In this document: positions 18,395-26,328 of the stretch, one piece after another
Numbering within the stretch: position 1 is the first letter of the stretch
How the letters are laid out: every line of letters begins with the position of its first letter
Assembly: GCA_025499705.1 (NCBI GenBank)
Contig: JAFMVE010000001.1
Span: forward strand, 1-64,000
Source: Carboxylicivirga caseinilyticus
GTDB lineage: Bacteria; Bacteroidota; Bacteroidia; Bacteroidales; Marinilabiliaceae
Direction: 5' to 3'
DNA length: 64,000 nt
Translations under genes and position numbers: made by a program
The notes under the pieces: model-generated
Database searches by the model: none
Told to the model about the DNA's origin: nothing
Seen by the model: the letters and a program-made list of their open reading frames with translations, nothing else

Positions 18395-20434
18395 ATGAAA
18401 CTTTTAAATGTTATATTAAACAAACAAAAGCCGGTAAATGCCGGCTTTTGTATCATACACCTTGTAATAATATTATTGCTGTTTACATCCTGTGGAAAAA
18501 ACAACTCCATTGTAGCACAAACTCCCAATAATGGAAGTGAGAGCGATGATCCAAAGTCTGATGTTGTAGTGCTTACAGAAGATGATGTAACCGACTATCA
18601 GAAATATTACAAACCAGCTGAAATGGCAGATATGGATGTGTTACGAAGCGACAGTAAATGGTCGTTCGTTCGCAGCAGACAATCTGATCATTTTATTGTG
18701 TTTTGGGAAGAAGGTTTTGGAGATGATCCTAATTCAAGTGACTTAGAAGAAAAAATGCGAATTGATATTGATGACCTGCTACAAAAAGCAGAAGAATTCT
18801 TTAGTATTAATATCAACACCTTAAAATTTGCAGACTTAGGAACATCCAAAACAAATCTTGAGACCTATAAAATGCAAATCTATTTACATTATACAGAGGA
18901 ATGGATGGCTTTCGGAGCGGGATATGATGATGTAATCGGAGCCTTATGGGTGAACCCGGCCACTTGTAAACCTGTTGGTTCAACCATTGCACACGAGATT
19001 GGTCATAGCTTCCAGTACCAGGTATATGCCGACTTACTGGCCCATGGTGAAATAACAAACGATTTTACCCGGGGATTTAGGTATGGATTTGGTGGAAATG
19101 GAGGGAATGCATTTTGGGAACAAACCGCACAATGGCAAGCTTTTCAGAGTTATCCCATGGAAGCATTTACATCATATAATTTTTCAGTTTATTGTAATAA
19201 TTACCATCGCCATATATGTCACGAGCATCAACGATATGCAAGCTACTGGATGCATTACTTCTGGACTGATAAACATGGCATTGATGCGGTTGCAAGAGTT
19301 TGGCGCGAATCAGTCAGTCCTGAAGATCCATTAGAGACTTATATGCGAATTTATGAATTGAGTGTAAGTGATCTTAATGATGAGATTTATGAAGCAGCAA
19401 CCAAATTTGTTACGTGGGATTTGGATGCGATCCGTTCAAATGGAGAAAACTATATTGGTCAGTTGAAATATAAGTTTTATCAATTAGAAGATGGCAGCTA
19501 TCAGGTTGCCTATAGTCATTGTCCAGGTTCAACCGGTTATAATGTGATACCTTTAAATGTACCTGATGCAGGAACTACTGTAACAACTAAGTTTACAGCT
19601 CTTTCGCCAGGATCTGATCTGGCACCAAATGATCCAGGTAATTATGCTGATAATGAAACTACCTTAGTAACTACACATTATAACACTGGTTCGCAAGCAA
19701 GAGCAGGATGGAGATACGGATATGTTGCTTTGTTAACAGACGGTACAAGGGTATACGGAGACATGAACCAAAACACCTCAGCTGAGATAGATTTTATAAT
19801 TCCTGCCAATTGTGAACGCCTATGGTTAGTAGTAACAGGTGCCCCAAAAACATATATCGCACATCCTTGGGATGAAATCGAAAGCAACGATGATCAATGG
19901 CCTTATATAATTAAATTTACCAATACTGATTTGTTGGGTAATGTAACCGTTGATACGGATAAGGATCCTGAAAATTTAACATTGACTTATAACTTGGAAT
20001 TTAAGGCTGATAAGGAAAACTATACCGGAACAATTGTAAATCTGTTTACCAATGGTGATATTGCTAAAGTAGCTCAGGCCTTATCAATACAACCTTCCGA
20101 TATTGGTTCTAAAATGTTAGAAGCTAAATCTTCTCCCTCAGAAGGTAAAATTGCTTTCGCTGCCGTTGAACCAGATGAATCGTTAAACTATGAAACAACC
20201 GCCAACGGATATGGCTTTTGGTTCGACAGTAATGGATCAGTAATTGGATGGGGAGAAAGCAATGATAGTAAGTTATACTGTGAGCTGAATGCAGGAGGCA
20301 TGCAATTCTCAATTGGTCAGTTTCCGGGTAAAAGTTCTGCAGGTGATTCATATCAAATTAAGGAAGCATTGGTATATACCAAAGGGGGTTCTCAATATGT
20401 GGTGACCTTTATATTTAATGTTGGCCTACAATAA
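18395..20434 (+). CDS. zincin-like lipoprotein (DUF6055-type) with C-terminal DUF4859-like domain
   Basis: This 679-residue exported lipoprotein (lipobox LFTSC, Cys33) has a HExxH zinc-binding motif, H200-E201-I-G-H204 (AHEIGHSFQYQ). A conserved Glu follows at E242 (FWEQTAQW), where a third zinc ligand is expected. The paralogue at 39531 conserves both the motif and the Glu. I associate the N-terminal region with the uncharacterised DUF6055 group from memory. The last 145 residues form a third copy of the DUF4859-like domain found twice in the preceding gene. It is probably a surface protease or glycopeptidase acting on the PUL substrate. The start codon lies 6 nt after the previous stop, and an 11-bp hairpin falls inside codons 10-19. 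Confidence 0.75.
   Translation: MKLLNVILNKQKPVNAGFCIIHLVIILLLFTSCGKNNSIVAQTPNNGSESDDPKSDVVVLTEDDVTDYQKYYKPAEMADMDVLRSDSKWSFVRSRQSDHFIVFWEEGFGDDPNSSDLEEKMRIDIDDLLQKAEEFFSININTLKFADLGTSKTNLETYKMQIYLHYTEEWMAFGAGYDDVIGALWVNPATCKPVGSTIAHEIGHSFQYQVYADLLAHGEITNDFTRGFRYGFGGNGGNAFWEQTAQWQAFQSYPMEAFTSYNFSVYCNNYHRHICHEHQRYASYWMHYFWTDKHGIDAVARVWRESVSPEDPLETYMRIYELSVSDLNDEIYEAATKFVTWDLDAIRSNGENYIGQLKYKFYQLEDGSYQVAYSHCPGSTGYNVIPLNVPDAGTTVTTKFTALSPGSDLAPNDPGNYADNETTLVTTHYNTGSQARAGWRYGYVALLTDGTRVYGDMNQNTSAEIDFIIPANCERLWLVVTGAPKTYIAHPWDEIESNDDQWPYIIKFTNTDLLGNVTVDTDKDPENLTLTYNLEFKADKENYTGTIVNLFTNGDIAKVAQALSIQPSDIGSKMLEAKSSPSEGKIAFAAVEPDESLNYETTANGYGFWFDSNGSVIGWGESNDSKLYCELNAGGMQFSIGQFPGKSSAGDSYQIKEALVYTKGGSQYVVTFIFNVGLQ
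18424..18451 (+). promoter_or_regulatory. intercistronic hairpin inside the 5' coding end
   Basis: A perfect 11-bp stem (ACAAAAGCCGG/CCGGCTTTTGT) with a 6-nt loop lies 35 nt after the stop of the DUF4859 lipoprotein gene and within codons 10-19 of the zincin-like gene. The T-run is part of the stem and no T tail follows. It is therefore more likely an attenuator or an mRNA-stabilising 3' end than a full terminator. Confidence 0.7.
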
Positions 20435-20507
20435 TCACAAATGTTCGTTTCTTTAATGTAATGTCAGTATATTATTGAATTAAAAGGAATAAGAATAAGG
20501 GTTAATA

Positions 20508-20541
20508 AACATTTGTACTAAATATTAATGAAAACGTGACA
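20508..20541 (+). promoter_or_regulatory. predicted HTCS operator 2 (GH127 operon)
   Basis: The half-site AACATTTGTACTA (20508-20520) is the best form of the motif. At the 21-bp position lies a diverged copy, TGAAAACGTGACA (20529-20541), whose right half matches the second copy of operator 3 (CxTGACA). A TATTTTTA -7-like element follows at 20563-20570, 38 nt before the GH127 start. Confidence 0.6.
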
Positions 20542-20607
20542 TAATAAGTAACTCCCCCAACTTATTTTTACAATCTATAATCCAGAATCATCAAAAAATT
20601 AAATACA

Positions 20608-23004
20608 ATGAAGAAAATTGCCTTCTTACTTCTGTCCTGCATCGTTTTTACAACCTATGCGCAAGATAAGAATAGTGGATATCCAATCTCTCCAGTGCCT
20701 TTTACCTCGGTAAAAGTTAACGATGCTTTTTGGGGACAACGTCTGAAAGCAAGTCGTGAAGTGACCATACCATTGGCATTTAGTAAATGTGAAGAAACAG
20801 GTCGGTATCAAAACTTCATCAATGCAGCCCATCCGAGTGATACAATCAAAGTTGGAGGTTTATCATTTGATGATACCGATGTATATAAAACCATTGAAGG
20901 TGCGAGTTATTCAATGCAGACTTTCCCGGATGCTAAACTAGATCATTACATCGATAGTATTTTGGTGATCGTAAAAGCGGCTCAGGAACCTGATGGATAT
21001 TTGTATACCAGCAGAACCATGAATCCTAAACATCCACATGAATGGGCCGGTTCGAAAAGATGGGAAAAAGAGGAAGACTTAAGTCATGAGTTATATAACC
21101 TGGGGCATATGGTTGAAGGTGCCATAGCTCATTACCAGGCTACTGGTAAAACCAACTTTTTGGATATTGCTAAAGCCTATGCTGATTGTGCTGTTCGCGA
21201 AGTAGGTGATGGTCACGATCAGGCGTGTGTGGTTCCGGGTCACCAGATTGCAGAAATGGCTTTAGCTAAATTATATGTGGTTACCGGAGAACAAAAATAC
21301 CTTGACCTTGCAAAATTCTTATTGGATAAGAGAGGTTATACTACCATCAAAACAGAATATAGTCAATCGCATAAACCCGTTCTGGAGCAGGATGAAGCAG
21401 TTGGACATGCAGTTCGTGCCGCATACATGTATTCGGGTATGGCTGATGTTGCAGCTTTAACCGGCGACACTTCATATATTCATGCCATCGATCGTATATG
21501 GGATAACATTGTTGGAAAGAAACTATACATTACCGGAGGTATTGGTGCAACCAACCACGGTGAAGCTTTTGGTAAGAATTACGAATTACCAAACATGTCA
21601 GCCTACTGTGAAACATGTGCTGCCATTGGTAATGTTTACATGAACTACCGCTTATTCCTTCTTCATGGAGAATCAAAATACTACGATGTATTGGAACGTA
21701 CGCTTTATAACGGATTAATCAGCGGAGTTTCATTAGACGGTGACGGATTCTTCTACCCTAACCCCCTGGAATCAATTGGTCAGCACCAGCGTCAGGCCTG
21801 GTTTGGATGTGCTTGTTGTCCATCCAATGTTTCACGTTTTATTCCTTCTGTTCCCGGTTATATCTATGCCGTTCACAACAGCGATTTATATGTGAACCTG
21901 TTTATGTCCAACACATCAACATTGGATGTAAATAGTAAAAAGGTAAATCTAACTCAAAAAACATCTTACCCCTGGAATGGTGATGTTGCAATTGAAGTAA
22001 ATCCTGAGAAAAAACAAAGCTTCAATCTCAAGATCCGTGTTCCGGGCTGGGTGCAAGGTCAGGTTGTACCTAGCGATTTATATTCATTTGCTGATAAAAA
22101 ACGCTTATCATACACTGTAATGGTAAATGGTAAAGCTGTTGAAAGTGAATTAACCAACGGTTATTTTACTGTTTCGCGTAAATGGTCAAAAGGAGATATG
22201 GTTTCTGTACATTTTGATATGGAAACACGTGTTGTCAAAGCTCATCCATTGGTTGAAGCCGATCAGGGTAAAGTATCTTTCGAACGCGGACCAATTGTTT
22301 ATTGTGCTGAGTGGCCCGATAATGATTTTAGCGTGCTAAGTGCTTTCATTCCTCAAAAACCAGAATTTACCGTGACAGAAAAACCTGATATGCTTTATGG
22401 TTTAAACATGATCCAGACCAATGCTCAGGTGCTTGCTTATAACAAAGAGGGCAAGATAGAAGTAGAGGATGTAGAATTGAAACTTATTCCTTACTATGCA
22501 TGGGCCCACCGTGGCAGCGGAGAAATGGCAGTCTGGTTCTCAAATGAACTACGATCAACACGTCCTGTTCAACAACCAACCCTGGCATCCGAAAGTAAAG
22601 TGGATGCTTCGCATATGGTAAAAGCTATTAGTGCCGTTAACGATAGACTGGTACCCAAAGATGAACACGATAGATCGATTCCTTATTACCATTGGTGGCC
22701 CAAACAAGGAACAACCGAGTGGATTTCATACGAATTTCAGGAAGAAAATACGGTTTCAAGCTCATCTGTAATTTGGTATGATGATGCACCATGGGGTGGT
22801 TGCAGAATTCCTAAGGCATGGAAGATTTACTATAAAGACAGCGAAGGAAACTGGACTCCGGTTGAAAACGATACAGACTATCCAATAGTGAAAGGAACCC
22901 TTAATACCATTTCATTCAAGCCGGTAACCACAAAAGCTGTAAAAATTGAAGTTCAACTTCCGGATGATAATGCCGCAGGACTTTTCGAATGGGAAGTTGA
23001 ATAA
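20608..23004 (+). CDS. GH127-like beta-L-arabinofuranosidase (DUF1680 fold), copy 1
   Basis: This 798-residue secreted enzyme has a signal peptide ending at TYA-Q (about residue 18). The (alpha/alpha)6 barrel has the motifs of the HypBA1 type, which removes beta-1,2-linked L-arabinofuranose. The zinc ligands are E335 and C337 (YCETCA) and C403/C404 (FGCACCPSN), with one of the paired Cys, C403, as nucleophile. The acid/base candidate is E319 (HGEAFG), spaced 16 residues from E335 as in HypBA1. The C-terminal 150 residues add a discoidin-like beta-sandwich (WISYEFQEENTVSSSSVIWY). It starts an operon with the next three genes. The exact linkage is inferred, not proven. Confidence 0.88.
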   Translation: MKKIAFLLLSCIVFTTYAQDKNSGYPISPVPFTSVKVNDAFWGQRLKASREVTIPLAFSKCEETGRYQNFINAAHPSDTIKVGGLSFDDTDVYKTIEGASYSMQTFPDAKLDHYIDSILVIVKAAQEPDGYLYTSRTMNPKHPHEWAGSKRWEKEEDLSHELYNLGHMVEGAIAHYQATGKTNFLDIAKAYADCAVREVGDGHDQACVVPGHQIAEMALAKLYVVTGEQKYLDLAKFLLDKRGYTTIKTEYSQSHKPVLEQDEAVGHAVRAAYMYSGMADVAALTGDTSYIHAIDRIWDNIVGKKLYITGGIGATNHGEAFGKNYELPNMSAYCETCAAIGNVYMNYRLFLLHGESKYYDVLERTLYNGLISGVSLDGDGFFYPNPLESIGQHQRQAWFGCACCPSNVSRFIPSVPGYIYAVHNSDLYVNLFMSNTSTLDVNSKKVNLTQKTSYPWNGDVAIEVNPEKKQSFNLKIRVPGWVQGQVVPSDLYSFADKKRLSYTVMVNGKAVESELTNGYFTVSRKWSKGDMVSVHFDMETRVVKAHPLVEADQGKVSFERGPIVYCAEWPDNDFSVLSAFIPQKPEFTVTEKPDMLYGLNMIQTNAQVLAYNKEGKIEVEDVELKLIPYYAWAHRGSGEMAVWFSNELRSTRPVQQPTLASESKVDASHMVKAISAVNDRLVPKDEHDRSIPYYHWWPKQGTTEWISYEFQEENTVSSSSVIWYDDAPWGGCRIPKAWKIYYKDSEGNWTPVENDTDYPIVKGTLNTISFKPVTTKAVKIEVQLPDDNAAGLFEWEVE

Positions 23005-23030
23005 TCAGAAATAAACTCAACAACAAATTG

Positions 23031-25433
23031 ATGAAACTAAAACATTTAATATATTCCTCAATTCTAATCCTTTTGGCCTTTTCTTGCGTGAGTAAGGAGG
23101 GCCAAAAGGCTCCCCTAACACCTGTTTCATTTACCGATGTAAAGCTGACAGATGCATTTTGGGCACCTAAAATTGAAATCAATCGCACTGTTTCTATTCC
23201 TTCGGCCTTTGGTAAATGTGAAGAAACAGGCAGATTGGATAATTTTGCATTAGCTGGTGGGCTAATTAAAACTGATCACCAGGGTGATTTTCCTTTTGAT
23301 GATACCGATATTTATAAAGTATTAGAGGGCGCATCCTATACTTTAGCTGCCCAATATGATGCTGACTTGGACAATTATTTGGATAGTGTGATCACATTAA
23401 TAGCTGCAGGTCAGGAAGATGATGGTTATCTAACCACTTGTGTAACCAATAAATGCGAACGATTAACCGGATGGTACGGTAAAGGTCGATGGGATCGTTT
23501 AAACAGTCATGAGCTCTATAACAGTGGTCACCTTTACGAAGCAGCTGTAGCACATTACCAGGCAACCGGCAAGAGGATTCTGCTGGATATTGCCATCAAA
23601 AATGCCAATCTGGTGAATGAAGTATTTGGGCCTAATGAAGGTCAGAAACATGTACCTTCGGGCCACCCAATTATTGAAATGGCACTGGTTAAACTTTACA
23701 GAGTTACCAACAATAAGAAATACCTTGATCTGGCACGATACTTTGTTGATGAAACCGGGAAAGGAACCGATGGTCATAAATTAAATGCATACAGTCAGGA
23801 TCATATGCCTGTTGTTAAACAGGAAGAAGCTGTTGGACATGCTGTTCGCTTAGGATATTTATACTCAGGCGTTACCGATGTGGCTTCATTGCTGCACGAT
23901 CAACAATTAATGGAAGCTACCAAACGCGTTTGGGAAAACGTTGTTTCTAAAAAGCTATACATCACAGGTGGCATTGGCTCGCGTGCTCAGGGTGAAGGTT
24001 TTGGTCCTGATTACGAGTTAAACAACATGACTGCCTATTGCGAGACCTGTGCATCCATTTCGAATGTGTACTGGAATTACCGCTTATTCTTGAATGAACA
24101 CGAAGCCAAGTATTACGATGTTCTGGAGCGGACTCTTTACAATGGAGTAATTTCCGGAGTGTCATTAAGTGGTGACAAATTCTTCTACGACAACCCTCTC
24201 GAATCAGTTCATAACCATGAAAGAGCTCCCTGGTTTGGATGTGCTTGCTGTCCGGGCAACATAACCCGCTTTATGGCATCGGTTCCGGGGTATATGTATG
24301 CTACAGATAAGCGAACTATTTATGTGAACCTGTTTGCTCAAAGCACGGCTAAAATTCCTTTTGGAGAAGAAACCATTGGCATTAGTCAGGAAACCAAATA
24401 TCCATGGGAAGGTAAGGTTAACATTACAATTGATGAGCCTTCATTAACCAAAATGGAACTAAAAATCAGAATTCCGGGATGGGCCCACAATCAACCTGTT
24501 CCATCTGACCTATATCATTTTGCCAACGAAAACAAGGATGCATATGCGGTAAGTGTAAATGGTAAAAAGGAATCTGTTAAAACCGAAGATGGTTACATCT
24601 TATTAGATTCCAAATGGAACGCTGGTGATCAAATCACTATTGATTTTCCAATGCCGGTTCGTAAAGTTATTGCCAACGAAAAGGCAACCTACGATCAGGG
24701 CAAAATAGCTTATCAAAGAGGACCGGTGGTATATTGTTTCGAGGATAAGGATAACCACGATGGTTTCATGTTCGATAACTTTGCATCTGCTGATGCTAAA
24801 GTAACTCATGAATTTGATGATTCTCTATTGGGAGGAGTGGTTAAATTAAAAATGCCAGCTCATAAAATTAGTACAGAGAAAGCAGAAACAACCGAAGAAA
24901 CTGTTGAGTTAACAGCTATTCCTTACTATGCATGGAACAACCGAGGAACTTCAAACATGTTGGTTTGGTTGGCAGCCAATAAAGAAACAGCTATTGCCAA
25001 ACAAGCTCCATCATTGGAATCTAAAGCAACTCCGACTGCATCTAGCGGATGGGCTCCCGGATTAAATGATGGATTCGATCCTAAAAACTCAGGTGATGTA
25101 GACAAATCATATTTCTACTGGTGGTTGAAAGAAGGTAGCGAAGAAACCGTTGACTATGAATTTGAATCACCTGTTACGATAGCACAATCTTCGGTTTACT
25201 GGCTGAATATGGATCATTACGATGGTAACTACCGTGTACCTGAGCATTGGTCAATCCTTTATAAAAACAAGGCCGGAGAATGGAACGAAGTTGAAACAAG
25301 TAACGAATTTGGAGTGGCTTTAGATCAATACAATACCGTTAACTTTAAACCTGTTGAAACAACTGCAATTCGTATCAAAGCGAAGCTACAGGAAGGCGAG
25401 TCAGCTGGTATTCTGGAGTGGAAATTAAAATAG
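23031..25433 (+). CDS. GH127-like beta-L-arabinofuranosidase lipoprotein, copy 2
   Basis: A TTG three bases upstream is in frame, but I use the ATG at 23031 (800 residues). The lipobox is AFSC (Cys19), so unlike copy 1 this one is membrane-anchored. It carries the full DUF1680 active site: E322 (QGEGFG), E338 and C340 (YCETCA), and C406/C407 (FGCACCPGN). The first three coincide with HypBA1 numbering. A C-terminal beta-sandwich follows (DYEFESPVTIAQSSVYWL). It lies 26 nt after copy 1. The two differ widely in sequence, so they probably act on different linkages or different positions in one glycan. Confidence 0.88.
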   Translation: MKLKHLIYSSILILLAFSCVSKEGQKAPLTPVSFTDVKLTDAFWAPKIEINRTVSIPSAFGKCEETGRLDNFALAGGLIKTDHQGDFPFDDTDIYKVLEGASYTLAAQYDADLDNYLDSVITLIAAGQEDDGYLTTCVTNKCERLTGWYGKGRWDRLNSHELYNSGHLYEAAVAHYQATGKRILLDIAIKNANLVNEVFGPNEGQKHVPSGHPIIEMALVKLYRVTNNKKYLDLARYFVDETGKGTDGHKLNAYSQDHMPVVKQEEAVGHAVRLGYLYSGVTDVASLLHDQQLMEATKRVWENVVSKKLYITGGIGSRAQGEGFGPDYELNNMTAYCETCASISNVYWNYRLFLNEHEAKYYDVLERTLYNGVISGVSLSGDKFFYDNPLESVHNHERAPWFGCACCPGNITRFMASVPGYMYATDKRTIYVNLFAQSTAKIPFGEETIGISQETKYPWEGKVNITIDEPSLTKMELKIRIPGWAHNQPVPSDLYHFANENKDAYAVSVNGKKESVKTEDGYILLDSKWNAGDQITIDFPMPVRKVIANEKATYDQGKIAYQRGPVVYCFEDKDNHDGFMFDNFASADAKVTHEFDDSLLGGVVKLKMPAHKISTEKAETTEETVELTAIPYYAWNNRGTSNMLVWLAANKETAIAKQAPSLESKATPTASSGWAPGLNDGFDPKNSGDVDKSYFYWWLKEGSEETVDYEFESPVTIAQSSVYWLNMDHYDGNYRVPEHWSILYKNKAGEWNEVETSNEFGVALDQYNTVNFKPVETTAIRIKAKLQEGESAGILEWKLK

Positions 25434-25479
25434 TTGGTACTACAACGCAACAAACTAACCATTTTTAAAGGGAAGAAGA

Positions 25480-26313
25480 ATGAACATAAAATCGATTTTA
25501 CTTTTAGCCGTGATGATGACTGTTATACTTTCATTATCATGTGCCAATAACAACAAGAAAAGTAACAGTGTATCAGAAAAATATACTATTACAGCACCGC
25601 CTGCATCGTTAAATCTTGATCCGTTTTACAAAAAATATGCGAACATTAATGGTATTCATATCATGAGTTCGTGGCGTGTGCCCGATTCTGCCTTTGTGAA
25701 AGCATGTGAGATAATTGATTTTATGACTGCTGATTTGCCTGAAGATGTTTTAAACCAAATGGTGAAAGTTGGAGCCCGTTTAGGAATCATGGCACGTTAC
25801 GAAGGAACTACCGACATACCCGAACATGCTCACCTGGCAAATGATACAACAATCAACTGGGATGTTCGTGCCCGGGGTTTAGGTGGTGATATGGAATTAC
25901 CCTTAACCACCTGCGCAGAGGAGAATCTTCTTTGTTATCAAATTGACAAGTACCATGCCGAGGATATTACCATTCACGAATTTGCGCACGCTATTCACCT
26001 GATTGGTATAGCTCCTATTGATTCAACCTTTAACGATACACTTCAGCAATTACTCGATAAAGCAATGTCTGAAGGAAAATACGTTAACACGTATGCTGCC
26101 ACAGATATCTACGAATACTGGGCAGAAGGCGTTCAGAACTGGTTTAATGTTAACGCCGAAGTGGCAAAGACAGATGGTAAGCATAACTGGGTTAATACCC
26201 GTGATGACATGAAAAAATATGATCCTGACTTATATGATTTGGTTAGTAAATATTTTTCCGACTTCAAACAAAGTCCTTCCTGTCATAGTGCAGAAAATCT
26301 CTACACAGAGTAA
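25480..26313 (+). CDS. zincin-like HExxH lipoprotein
   Basis: This 277-residue lipoprotein (lipobox LSLSC, Cys21) has a zinc-protease motif H166-E167-F-A-H170 (IHEFAHAIH). It is followed about 45 residues later by YEYWAEGVQNWF (E212/E216). The layout HExxH plus a downstream Glu before a WAEG/FFAE-type motif recalls anthrax-lethal-factor-like zincins (M34-like). That assignment is from pattern, not from a search. It sits between two arabinofuranosidase genes in one operon, so it probably cleaves the protein backbone of a glycosylated substrate. It is not similar to the two DUF6055-type zincins outside the motif. Confidence 0.7.
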   Translation: MNIKSILLLAVMMTVILSLSCANNNKKSNSVSEKYTITAPPASLNLDPFYKKYANINGIHIMSSWRVPDSAFVKACEIIDFMTADLPEDVLNQMVKVGARLGIMARYEGTTDIPEHAHLANDTTINWDVRARGLGGDMELPLTTCAEENLLCYQIDKYHAEDITIHEFAHAIHLIGIAPIDSTFNDTLQQLLDKAMSEGKYVNTYAATDIYEYWAEGVQNWFNVNAEVAKTDGKHNWVNTRDDMKKYDPDLYDLVSKYFSDFKQSPSCHSAENLYTE

Positions 26314-26328
26314 TCAAATACGATTATT

